In this document: in pieces, positions 9,120 to 16,715 of the stretch | How the letters are laid out: each line of letters begins with the position of its first letter | How positions within the stretch are numbered: position 1 is the stretch's first letter | Source: SSF26 sp037443945 | Lineage (GTDB): Bacteria; Chloroflexota; Anaerolineae; J102 | Assembly: GCA_037443945.1 (NCBI GenBank) | Contig: JBBINH010000001.1 | Span: 62,001 to 126,000 of the forward strand | Reading direction: 5' to 3' | DNA: 64,000 nt | The notes under the pieces: generated by a model | Told to the model about the DNA's origin: nothing | The model's database searches: none | What the model saw: only the letters and a program-made list of their open reading frames with translations | Position numbers and translations under genes: made by a program

Positions 9120-9868
9120 CCACAACGGATACGCTGCCACGGCGTCCTGACGAGAAGGCGGCCATCTTGGGCCATCCCTCCTATGTGTGGCGTGCCGGTC
9201 AACAGCGCCGTTTCGAGCTGATCCGGGCCTGGGCGCCGGTCAACGATGCCGATGTGCTCGTCGATGGAGCCGGAATCGGGATGTACAGCCGTCACCTGGC
9301 GGCGGCTGGTGCTCGCGTGGTTTCTGTGGATATCGACTACCCCAGTATGCACATCGCTGCCCAGGCCGTGGACCGATGTGTTGTGGCAGCCTGCGAGGCT
9401 TTACCTTTCCCGGCGGCCAGCTTCGATACGGTGCTTTCCCACGAGGTGCTGGAACACGTGCGGGATGATGCCATGGCCCTGGCCGAAATCGCCCGCGTCC
9501 TCCGACCCGGCGGCCGGCTTATCGTTTTTGTGCCCAATCGTCTTTATCCCTTCGAGACCCACGGCTGTTATTGGCGGGGAAGGTATCGTTTCGGCAATAT
9601 CCCCCTGATCAACTGGTTGCCGGATCGCTGGCGCCGTCGCCTGGCGCCGCATGTGCGCGCTTATACCGTAGCCGACTTGCATCGCCTGTTGGCGCCTTTG
9701 CCCTTGCGCCTGGTGTACCACACGCAGATTTATCCCGGTTACGACAACATCATCTACCGCCATCCCCGGATAGGACGCGGCCTGCGCGCCTTGACCCACG
9801 CTCTGGAGAAAACACCGCTGCGCATCTTTGGCCTTTCCCACGTTCTGGTCGCCGAACGCAAGGCCTGA
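9116..9868 (+). CDS. Class I SAM-dependent methyltransferase
   Basis: About 250 aa. The SAM motif is VLVDGAGIGMYSRHLAAAGA, with an acidic residue at VSVDID. Motif post-I is ASFDTVLSHEVLEHVRDDAMAL and the post-II region is EIARVLRPGGRLIVFVPN. This is the Methyltransf_11/UbiE-like fold. The ATG at 9116 overlaps the previous stop (ATGA). Proximity to ubiX hints at quinone or lipid modification but does not prove it. Confidence 0.8.
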   Translation: MTTTDTLPRRPDEKAAILGHPSYVWRAGQQRRFELIRAWAPVNDADVLVDGAGIGMYSRHLAAAGARVVSVDIDYPSMHIAAQAVDRCVVAACEALPFPAASFDTVLSHEVLEHVRDDAMALAEIARVLRPGGRLIVFVPNRLYPFETHGCYWRGRYRFGNIPLINWLPDRWRRRLAPHVRAYTVADLHRLLAPLPLRLVYHTQIYPGYDNIIYRHPRIGRGLRALTHALEKTPLRIFGLSHVLVAERKA

Positions 9869-9875
9869 AAAACCC

Positions 9876-9912
9876 GTCGGGAGGCCGATTCGAGCACCAT
9901 CGACCTCCCGAC
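9876..9912. terminator. Bidirectional terminator hairpin
   Basis: A perfect 9-bp inverted repeat (GTCGGGAGG at 9876-9884, CCTCCCGAC at 9904-9912) lies between the convergent methyltransferase and OsmC genes, so it can serve both. A-run on the left side (9868-9872) gives a short U-tract for the minus-strand transcript. Confidence 0.6.
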
Positions 9913-9932
9913 TAAGGAGAGGCTTGACCTCT

Positions 9933-10355
9933 TCAAGCGCCGACCAGAGTGGCCGTCATTTCGATCTGCGGCCCGGCCAGGGCCTTGGACACCGGGCATT
10001 TGGCCTTGGCCTCGGCGGCCAGTTCCTGCAGCTTGGCCTCATCCAGACCGGGCGCTTCGACCTCGGTGTGAAGCTCGATCAACTCGATGGTCGGTCCGGC
10101 GCGCAGATGGACTTTGGCTTTTGTGGCAATACGGGTGGGCGTAATGCCGTTGTTCGTCAACAAGGCCGAGAGAAACATGGAAAAACAGCCGGCATGGGCT
10201 GCGCCGAGAAGCTCTTCGGGATTTGTGCCTTCACCTTCTTCAAAACGGGAGGCATAGGTGAACGGACCTTCACACCTGCCCGTGCCGGTCTTCATCACCC
10301 CTTTGCCTTCCTTCAACGTTCCCTGCCATACGGCTTCAGCCGTGCGGATGGCCAT
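9933..10355 (-). CDS. OsmC family peroxiredoxin
   Basis: 140 aa. Both catalytic cysteines are present: AAHAGCFSMFLS and AKAKCPVSKAL. The segment TNPEELLGAAHAGC is diagnostic of OsmC/Ohr. It reduces organic hydroperoxides with thiol cofactors in the cytoplasm. A strong ribosome site (AGGAGGTG) precedes the ATG, and a good promoter lies at 10410-10438. Monocistronic, convergent with the methyltransferase. Confidence 0.9.
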   Translation of the reverse strand: MAIRTAEAVWQGTLKEGKGVMKTGTGRCEGPFTYASRFEEGEGTNPEELLGAAHAGCFSMFLSALLTNNGITPTRIATKAKVHLRAGPTIELIELHTEVEAPGLDEAKLQELAAEAKAKCPVSKALAGPQIEMTATLVGA

Positions 10356-10409
10356 AGTGACACCTCCTGCAAAGAGAGCGTGGTTATCGAATCAAACGAC
10401 GGTGGTCGG

Positions 10410-10438
10410 ATAATAGCAAGGCGCTATCACCCTGTCCA
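10410..10438 (-). promoter_or_regulatory. Sigma-70-type promoter for the OsmC gene
   Basis: Read on the minus strand: TGGACA (10438-10433), 17-nt spacer, TATTAT (10415-10410), about 50 nt before the start codon. Five of six bases match each consensus hexamer. Confidence 0.6.
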
Positions 10439-10586
10439 GTAAGCCCGGTCACCGTTTGCGGACTTCTTATAGCCGTTGCCGGCGGTTTTCGTGGCTCCAG
10501 GAAGGCGCTATTTATGCTTTGAAGCTCTGGAGCAGAATCTGCGCGCCGAGCTGGTAGTGCGTCGCCAGGACATCCTGATATGTAGG

Positions 10587-11259
10587 CAACCCTTTTAGAA
10601 ACGGAGCGTCGGGCCGATGAGCGCCTCATCCGCTTGGAGACGGCTTTGGCCGAGCTGGCGGAGGCGCAACGGCGTTCGGAGGAGCGTATCGGCCGGTTGG
10701 AGATGATTGTGGCCGAGCTGGCGGAAGCGCAACGACGCACCGAGCAAGCGTTGGCGGCTCTGAGCGAAGCGATGCGTATTCTGACCCAACGGGTGGATCG
10801 GATGGATATCACCGTTGCCCGTCTTGTCGGTGATACCATCGAACGTCATTATCGCGAACGCGCGGCGACGTATCTTGCCAGAGTCTTGCAGAAGGTTCGG
10901 GTGGTTACTCTCGATACCATCATAGACAAGCTGGAAAAGGTCCTGGATGACGAAGAGAGCGACGATCTGCTCTCTCGCTCGACCTTTTGCTCAACGGCAG
11001 GGTGCGTCAACTGGCCGAACATCCCGAAGTCTGGTTGGCCTGTGAGGCTTCAAGTACGATCAAGCGCGACGACGTCATGCGGGCGCGCCGACGTGCGAAT
11101 CTGTTAGGCAAGGCCGGCTATCCCACCCTGGCGGCCGTTGCCGGCGGGCAGACCGATGACCGCGTCCTGACCATGGCGCAAAAAGAGGACGTTCTCGTCT
11201 TGCGCGACGGCAGCCAACTCTTCTGGCAAGAAGCCTTGCAAAGGGCCTTAGGCGCGTAG
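10587..11259 (+). pseudogene. Frameshifted coiled-coil nuclease-like family gene ('AEAQRR' repeats)
   Basis: Two overlapping frames together resemble one protein. Frame A (to about 10980) has repeated LAELAEAQRR(S/T)E heptads, then LVGDTIERHYRERAATYL and a V(V)TLDTIIDKLEKVL helix. Frame B (from about 10975 to 11259) has NGRVRQLAEHPEVWLACEAS, a VMRARRRANLL helix and LVLRDGSQLFWQEAL. This is the order of a widespread Chloroflexota/cyanobacterial family with an N-terminal coiled coil and a C-terminal PD-(D/E)XK-like region. The break is near 10975-10990. Frame A has no ATG and opens right after a TAG at 10583, so the 5' end is also damaged. Probably decayed; a sequencing error would explain only the internal shift. 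Confidence 0.65.
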
Positions 11260-11428
11260 CCGCCAGCTCGGTTCAGATGGTTCCTGATCGATGGGTCAGG
11301 GAGTGCCAAAACGTGGCTTCGGAGGGCAGGCGCTTTGGGTCGCCGAAGCGTTTTTCTCGGCGGGAACCACGCCAAAACGCGAGAGACGGCTGCAAAATCA
11401 TCCGCATGGCGGCATTTCCGGTCTGTTT

Positions 11429-13810
11429 TTAGCGCTGGATCTGGTCTTCCGGATAAGGGCGGGCTACCAACGTCAACGTGTGGCCGTCGCTGGCGATGTC
11501 CGTCACGCCGACGGCAGCGATGGCGGCCAGACCACTATAGCCCGTCAGACTGCGTTGCACGGCGGGCGGATAGGTTACCCCCTCGGGCACCAGGACGATC
11601 TGCGGATGCAGGTGGGCGATCCAATCGGGGTGGGGCCAGAAACCACTGCCCGGAAAAGGCGCCGGCAGAACGGCGACCCCTACCGGTAAATGACCCAGGA
11701 GCTGCTCCTGGGTCGCCTGGGACAACTCGAAAGGCAGCAAGGCCCTGAAATCGCCGTAGCGCAAGAGAAACAGGGAACTCTCATCGGCCGTAGACGGCCG
11801 GTAGAGCACGGATAGGGTTACCCCCGCTTCGAGGTGAATCACGCTGCCCCTCTGCAAGGCCGGGTGCCTGGAATCGAGCAGGGCGGTATCCGGGCACAGG
11901 TCGGCTGGAAGAGGACAGCTCTCCGGAATTTCTCGCGCCGGGATGACGAGATCCAAAGCCCGGCGACCTGCCGGCTGACTGCGCACGGCATCGACCAACG
12001 GAGGCCGAGCCGACATCCGGCCGGCCGTGATCAGCATGCGCCGACCCGTCGGACCGATGATGAGAAAATCGGCCGTCTCGCCTCGACCCAATACAAGCAC
12101 ATGCAGACGACCGTCAGGTCGGCTCTCGCTATAGCTCATAAGGCCCCATAACGGCACGATAACCGCCGTAGCCAGGAGCACGCTGCGGCACCATGCGGGT
12201 TGCCAGGCGTCGGGAAGCAGAGACGTGGCCCCCTGCTCCTGCCGCAGCAACCACACGATAAAGCCCAATCCAAGGCCGCAGAAGCCAAGCGTCGCCAGCA
12301 TGCGCCCCCAGCTCCCGATGACCAACGAGGCAAAGGGTACCCGGGCCGTTTGCTCGACCATGAGGACGGTCCACCATAGACCGGCGCGTGGGATCCAGGC
12401 CAGCATCTGGGCCAGAGGCAGAGCAAAGAAACCGGCCAGTACGGCCAGCCCTCCGCCTGTCAAAATGAGGGGCTGAACCGGCAGGATGAGCAGATTGGCC
12501 AGGAAGGCAACGAGCGAAAGCCGACCGAAGTACGCCACGACCAGCGGTAGCGTGGCGATTTGGGCCGCCATGGTCACCAACAGCCCTTCGGCGATGAGGT
12601 TATTGGCCAGGCGGGGCAGACGTTTGCCCACAGAGGCCTGCCAGCGCCTCTGCAAAGGTCGGCTGAAGAGAATCAAACCCAACGTGGCCGTAAAACTGAG
12701 CTGAAAACCCACATCCCATAAGGTCAGCGGATGGATCACCAACATAACCAGACCGGCGAGGAACAGTGAGATCAAAGCGGCGCTTTGGCGACCCAGAACA
12801 ACGGCGATGACGGCCAGTCCGGCCATGAGGGCGGCCCGGGTCACGGCTGCATCGGCACCCACCAGCAGGGTGTAGAACGTAATACCGACCAGGGTCAGAA
12901 CGGCGGACAGTCGGGGCCGACGCCATCGTTTGCTCAGGGTCGTCAGAATGGCGGAGACCAAAGCGATATTCGAACCGCTGATGACGATGACATGGCTGGT
13001 CCCGGTGAGGTGGAATTGGGTATACAGCTCGCGCGGAATACCGCTCTCGATACCCAGGACCATCCCGTTGGCCAGCGCAGCATAGGGTTCGGGCAGGGTG
13101 GCGTTCAAGATGGCGCTACCGCGAGCGCGCAGACGAGAGAGCAGGATCGGCAAAGACCATCCCCGGGCAGGTGCTATCCGTGTCAAAGCGATGGCGTGGA
13201 TGAAGGTGTGCACCCCGCGTCGGGCTAAATAGCGACGATAGTCGAACCCGGCAAACGTCGGCGGTGTCGTCGGTACTCCCTGAATACGCAGACGATCCCC
13301 GTATCCGAAAGCGGAAAGGTCGGTTGTGCGGACCAGCGCCACACCCGTCACCGGCGTAGCGGTATTGCCTCGCCAGAGGGTATCCACCCGTACCCGATAG
13401 GAGACGGACTCGGCACGGCGGTCGGGATAGCCGATGACGACCCCTTCCAGGGTATCCGGGCGGCCGTAAGCGTGCGCACGGTGATATAGCCTGAGGTCAT
13501 GAGCCTGCAGGCAGGGCTCGAACGGCTGCGTGGTATGACGCCAGGCGCCGAGCAAGACAAACGTGAGCACGAGCAAGGGAATCAGTCGGCGACGACGTTG
13601 GCGCTCCCACACAACCAGGCCACCCAAAAACGGCAGCGGTGCCAACAGCCATAGAGGCGATGGCACCCGTTCTGAGCCCTGGCAGGGCCAAAACCCCCAT
13701 GTCAACAAGCGTTCGCCCCACCAATCACCGACGGCGAAACCCAGGCTCGCGTAGATGGGTAAGAAAGGAGAAACCAGGCGCTCGTTGCGTGGAAGGAGGG
13801 AAAGCTTCAT
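11429..13810 (-). CDS. comEC: ComEC/Rec2-type DNA uptake channel
   Basis: 793 aa. Order: two or three N-terminal membrane helices, an OB-like domain (residues about 110-190, with YGDRLRIQG), the Competence domain with multiple helices including the hallmark HVIVISGSNIALV, and a C-terminal soluble domain. It would form the inner-membrane channel for single-stranded DNA during transformation. The C-terminal domain aligns in position with the metallo-beta-lactamase module of ComEC but lacks HxHxDH (VLVLGRGETADFLII starts it), so its nuclease site looks lost. The 169-nt gap before the pseudogene holds nothing I recognise. Confidence 0.88.
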   Translation of the reverse strand: MKLSLLPRNERLVSPFLPIYASLGFAVGDWWGERLLTWGFWPCQGSERVPSPLWLLAPLPFLGGLVVWERQRRRRLIPLLVLTFVLLGAWRHTTQPFEPCLQAHDLRLYHRAHAYGRPDTLEGVVIGYPDRRAESVSYRVRVDTLWRGNTATPVTGVALVRTTDLSAFGYGDRLRIQGVPTTPPTFAGFDYRRYLARRGVHTFIHAIALTRIAPARGWSLPILLSRLRARGSAILNATLPEPYAALANGMVLGIESGIPRELYTQFHLTGTSHVIVISGSNIALVSAILTTLSKRWRRPRLSAVLTLVGITFYTLLVGADAAVTRAALMAGLAVIAVVLGRQSAALISLFLAGLVMLVIHPLTLWDVGFQLSFTATLGLILFSRPLQRRWQASVGKRLPRLANNLIAEGLLVTMAAQIATLPLVVAYFGRLSLVAFLANLLILPVQPLILTGGGLAVLAGFFALPLAQMLAWIPRAGLWWTVLMVEQTARVPFASLVIGSWGRMLATLGFCGLGLGFIVWLLRQEQGATSLLPDAWQPAWCRSVLLATAVIVPLWGLMSYSESRPDGRLHVLVLGRGETADFLIIGPTGRRMLITAGRMSARPPLVDAVRSQPAGRRALDLVIPAREIPESCPLPADLCPDTALLDSRHPALQRGSVIHLEAGVTLSVLYRPSTADESSLFLLRYGDFRALLPFELSQATQEQLLGHLPVGVAVLPAPFPGSGFWPHPDWIAHLHPQIVLVPEGVTYPPAVQRSLTGYSGLAAIAAVGVTDIASDGHTLTLVARPYPEDQIQR

Positions 13811-14113
13811 GAGGGGAATAAACTACCGGCAAAACACTATCGCAGGGTAGCATGAGCTTCTAAGCTGCGCAAACCATGAGGCCAGAGGGCCGTTCACTCC
13901 TTTCCCATCCCCACGCCCCGTTGTCGTCGGCATGGCCCTCGACGGGTGCGGACGGCGTCGTCACCCTTGGCCTCGTTGCTTCATCCGCCCATCCCCGTCA
14001 TCGGGCCGGATGGCCTATCAACGCCTATCGCAAGTCTCGGCCGATACCTTGCCGCGCAACCGCCCTATCGGCTTTGACCGATCGTCTTCGAACGGTTATA
14101 ATGATGCGGATGT
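13811..14113. other. Intergenic region between divergent comEC and tRNA-Pro
   Basis: About 300 nt without a convincing gene. It holds the tRNA promoter at its right end. Short open frames here have no ribosome site or recognisable product. Confidence 0.6.
14074..14102 (+). promoter_or_regulatory. Promoter of tRNA-Pro
   Basis: TTGACC (14074-14079), 17-nt spacer, perfect TATAAT (14097-14102). Expected start about 7 nt downstream, just before the mature tRNA 5' end at 14114. Confidence 0.85.
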
Positions 14114-14187
14114 CGGGGCGTAGCGCAGTCCGGTAGCGCACACGGTTCGGGACCGTGAGGTCGGAGGTTCAAGTCCTCTCGCCCCGA
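14114..14187 (+). tRNA. tRNA-Pro (anticodon CGG)
   Basis: Cloverleaf of 74 nt. The acceptor stem is CGGGGCG/CGCCCCG with discriminator A. The anticodon stem CACGG/CCGTG closes the loop TTCGGGA, giving anticodon CGG for codon CCG. The T arm contains GGTTCAAGTCC. The 3' CCA is not encoded and must be added after transcription. Confidence 0.96.
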
Positions 14188-14218
14188 CTTATAGAAAAAT
14201 CCGCTCCGGCCGTGCCCT

Positions 14219-15007
14219 TCAGGAAGGGAAGCGGGCGCGGCGTTGTCGCTGGGCTTCGAAGAGGATGATGCTACCGGCAACGGCCGCATTGAGCGACTCT
14301 ATCCCACGGGCCATCGGGATGGCGATGGCCTGCAAGCCCGACCAGGAGGCCGTCCGCCGTGGACCGGCGGCCTCGCTGCCGATCACGAGGGCACTGGGTT
14401 GCGTCCAGTCGATTTCGGTGTAAAGGGTAGGTGCCGTTGTCGTTGCCAGCAGGCGCTGGGCCGGGCCGATCCAGGCTTCGACCTGGCCCAGATCGCGCGC
14501 CATGCGGATGGCCAGGCGAAAGTGGGCGCCCATTCCTGCCCGCAACACCTTCGGCGCCCAGGGATCGGTCACACCGGGGAGCAGGATGACTTGATCGAGA
14601 CCGGCGGCGGCAGCGCTGCGCAACAGCGTGCCCAAATTACCGGGGTCTTGCACGCCATCCACGATCAAACTCCAACCCTCCTGACCGGGGCCGATCTCCG
14701 GCCAGGGGGCAACGGCCACCACCCCTTGGGGTGTCACCGTCTGGCAGAGCTCGGCCAACAACTCGTCTTTGACGCCGAGCACTTCGGCGCCGGCGGCGGC
14801 AGCCATGGTCAAGACCGGCGCCAGAACCGAGGCCGCACCCTCCGCAAACAAAACCAGCGCCGGGGGGAATCCGGCGCTGATGCTCTCCTGGATAAGTCGC
14901 GGCCCTTCGAGTAAAAGCCGACGGTGTTTGTGGCGGCCTCGTCGCGTCAGCAGCGCACGGGCGAGCTTATAACGAGGGTTGGCGGCGCTGGTGATAATCG
15001 GCGCCAT
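14219..15007 (-). CDS. TrmH/SpoU family RNA 2'-O-methyltransferase
   Basis: 262 aa. An N-terminal RNA-binding part (ITSAANPRYKLARALLTRRG...LLLEGPRLI) precedes the SPOUT domain. Its three motifs are VDGVQDPGNLGTLLRSA, LVIGSEAAGP and IPMARGIESLNAAVAGSIIL, which form the knotted SAM site. It most likely methylates a ribose in 23S rRNA or tRNA. It lies 14 nt downstream of rplT and is probably in the infC operon. Confidence 0.88.
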   Translation of the reverse strand: MAPIITSAANPRYKLARALLTRRGRHKHRRLLLEGPRLIQESISAGFPPALVLFAEGAASVLAPVLTMAAAAGAEVLGVKDELLAELCQTVTPQGVVAVAPWPEIGPGQEGWSLIVDGVQDPGNLGTLLRSAAAAGLDQVILLPGVTDPWAPKVLRAGMGAHFRLAIRMARDLGQVEAWIGPAQRLLATTTAPTLYTEIDWTQPSALVIGSEAAGPRRTASWSGLQAIAIPMARGIESLNAAVAGSIILFEAQRQRRARFPS

Positions 15008-15021
15008 CCCCCTGATCTCCG

Positions 15022-15378
15022 CTAGCGCAGAGCGCTCTTGGCGACGCCGGCAAGGGCCGCGAAGGCTTGCGGTTCGCTCACGGCCAGATCGGCCAGGATC
15101 TTGCGATCAAGCCGAACATCGGCCTTTTTCAGGCCGTCGATCAGCCGACTGTAATTGAGACCCTGCTGCCGGGCGGCTGCATTGATGCGCACGATCCACA
15201 ACCGCCGAAAATCGCGCTTGCGTCGGCGGCGGTCGCGATAGGCATAGAGCAGGGCATGGATGCGCGACTCATTGGCCACGCGAAAGAGACGATGACGGGC
15301 GCCGAAATGGCCTTTCGTAAACTTGAGGACTTTCTTGTGGCGGGCACGCGTGGTAACGCCGCGTTTAACTCGAGTCAT
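15022..15378 (-). CDS. rplT: 50S ribosomal protein L20
   Basis: 118 aa starting MTRVKRGVTTRARHKKVLK, with the conserved KGHFGARHRLFR and RDRRRRKRDFRRLWIVRINAA segments. It is needed for early 50S assembly and in other bacteria represses its own operon. It lies 15 nt after rpmI. Confidence 0.98.
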   Translation of the reverse strand: MTRVKRGVTTRARHKKVLKFTKGHFGARHRLFRVANESRIHALLYAYRDRRRRKRDFRRLWIVRINAAARQQGLNYSRLIDGLKKADVRLDRKILADLAVSEPQAFAALAGVAKSALR

Positions 15379-15393
15379 GGGGATCGCTCCGGG

Positions 15394-15603
15394 CTATTTG
15401 CGCTTGAGATAAGGGGCCAATCGTTGGACAATGCGTTTGTGGCTGGGGATGGTATCGGTCAACAGCTTGTCGAAAAGGCGTTTACTGCGCTTGGCCGTGC
15501 GTCGCCGCAAATGGCTTTTGCCTTGTTTAACACGGCGTAACTTACCGTTGGCCGAAAACGTAAAACGCTTGGCCGCGTTCTTATAGGTTTTGATCTTGGG
15601 CAT
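15394..15603 (-). CDS. rpmI: 50S ribosomal protein L35
   Basis: 69 aa from the ATG at 15603 (MPKIKTYKNAAKRF), which sits behind the ribosome site AGGAG and matches the invariant start of L35. A longer frame begins 11 codons upstream but would place those residues before the conserved N-terminus. Basic throughout, with HLRRRTAKRSKRL. Confidence 0.96.
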   Translation of the reverse strand: MPKIKTYKNAAKRFTFSANGKLRRVKQGKSHLRRRTAKRSKRLFDKLLTDTIPSHKRIVQRLAPYLKRK

Positions 15604-15635
15604 GGGGAACAACTCCTGGCAGAGAATGGCAAACA

Positions 15636-15670
15636 AAGAGGGAGCTGCCCGGTCTCAGCAGCACCCTCTT
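15636..15670 (-). promoter_or_regulatory. Hairpin between infC and rpmI, candidate attenuator or L20 operator
   Basis: On the minus strand a stem of AAGAGGG + GCTGC pairs with GCAGC + CCCTCTT around a 9-nt loop, with a single T-T mismatch, followed by TGTTTG. It lies 32 nt upstream of the L35 start. A stem followed by U-rich sequence can terminate; L20 is known to bind structured RNA in this operon in other bacteria. Which role applies here is unproven. Confidence 0.5.
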
Positions 15671-15725
15671 GAAGATAATCGGACTGACAATAAAAACGAG
15701 ACGATAAATCGGGTCGTCCGGATCG

Positions 15726-16277
15726 CTATCGGCCTTTGCTCGGCAGCGGCGCCAAGACCATAAGCATGCTGGCGCCCTCCAGGTCAGGCTGTTGTTCGAT
15801 CTGACCGATATCGCTCAGACGGGCGGCGAATTCCTGGAGTATCGCCGTAGCGAGTTCGGGGTGAAAGATCTCGCGTCCTCGAAAACGCACACGGACTTTG
15901 ACCTTGTTGCCTTCTTCCAGAAAGCGCCGTGCCTGACGCAAACGGACTTCGGTATCGTGTTCACCGGTTTTAGGACGTAAGCGGACTTCTTTGACTTCGA
16001 TCTGTTTTTGCGCCTTCCGTGCTTGTCGTTCCCGCTTGGTCTGTTCGTACTGATATTTGCCGAAATTCATCAGCCGACAGACTGGCGGTTGCGCATTCGG
16101 CGCTACCTCAACCAAATCGAGATCACGTTCTCGGGCCAAAGCCAGCGCCGCTTCGGGGGGCATGATACCCAGTTGGGTGCCGTCCTGGTCAATGACCCGG
16201 ACTTCGGGCGCACGGATGCGCTCGTTGATGCGCGGACCTGTGGTTTGATTGGAACTTTGTTCGGTTCTGCGGACGAT
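15726..16277 (-). CDS. infC: Translation initiation factor IF-3, probable AUC start codon
   Basis: The C-terminal domain is clear (VRVRFRGREIFHPELA; LRPKTGEHDTEVRLRQARRFLEEG), as is the N-domain (GPRINERIRAPEVRVIDQDG). The only ATG in frame (16163) falls inside the N-domain at MPPEAALALA and would remove about 38 conserved residues. Reading back, the frame is open to a TAA just upstream and contains no ATG, GTG or TTG. An ATC at 16277, 6 nt after GAGG, gives 183 aa (E. coli IF-3 has 180). IF-3 genes commonly use AUU/AUC/AUA so that IF-3 can autoregulate. Operon infC-rpmI-rplT-methyltransferase. Confidence 0.88.
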   Translation of the reverse strand: MVRRTEQSSNQTTGPRINERIRAPEVRVIDQDGTQLGIMPPEAALALARERDLDLVEVAPNAQPPVCRLMNFGKYQYEQTKRERQARKAQKQIEVKEVRLRPKTGEHDTEVRLRQARRFLEEGNKVKVRVRFRGREIFHPELATAILQEFAARLSDIGQIEQQPDLEGASMLMVLAPLPSKGR

Positions 16278-16405
16278 CGTTGGCCTCGCTTAGCTGCTGA
16301 CGAGAAACGGTCAAATGCTGGATCACGAGGACGGGCAATATAACCCTGCCCCCGTGCGGAGATACAAGAGCAAGCGACACCCGGCTTGGGATGTCGCCAT
16401 TGCCA

Positions 16406-16435
16406 AGCATACCATGAAATCGGCCAAGTCGCCAA
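16406..16435 (-). promoter_or_regulatory. Promoter of the infC operon
   Basis: Minus strand: TTGGCG (16435-16430), 18-nt spacer, TATGCT (16411-16406). Predicted start near 16399, leaving a leader of about 120 nt. Confidence 0.55.
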
Positions 16436-16577
16436 AATGATCACAGGGGACGATCGGTTCCCGTTACAGAGGGCACGGGCCATGAGCGTCACTCAAACCT
16501 TATGCGCTGGCGATTCGGTGCCTTGGCCGGGTTCTCGGGCTTGCCCGGTATCACAGGCAGTATGGTGGGTATCCTCC

Positions 16578-16607
16578 TTGGCAAAAGGGGCAAAAATAGG
16601 CTATACT
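16578..16607 (+). promoter_or_regulatory. Promoter of the glutamate dehydrogenase gene
   Basis: TTGGCA (16578-16583), 18-nt spacer, TATACT (16602-16607), about 108 nt before the start codon. Confidence 0.7.
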
Positions 16608-16715
16608 TTTGAAGTGGTTTGGCAATGCCGCCATCACCCGTGGGCGAGTAGATCATCGCCCGATCGTTTTTCCGAAAAAACCCATAGACTGTTGTTCTTC
16701 AAAGGAGAAGCAACC

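Larger units (their letters stand above)
16278..16715. other. Divergent control region between infC and glutamate dehydrogenase
   Basis: 438 nt without a gene. It holds the infC promoter (16406-16435, minus) and the gdh promoter (16578-16607, plus). The infC leader is about 120 nt and gdh has about 100 nt of 5' untranslated RNA. The open frame through it in phase with gdh has no start signal of its own and is explained by the promoter lying inside it. Confidence 0.7.

Noticed and set aside
9828..10442. 204-codon plus-strand frame over the OsmC gene
   Set aside because: Antisense of a clear OsmC gene that has catalytic cysteines, a ribosome site and a promoter.
13876..14136. 86-codon frame overlapping the tRNA
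   Set aside because: It runs into the tRNA and over its promoter; no coding signature.
16386..16715. N-terminal extension of glutamate dehydrogenase by 110 residues
   Set aside because: The promoter (16578-16607) lies inside it, the residues are not family-like, and the ATG at 16716 has a strong ribosome site.
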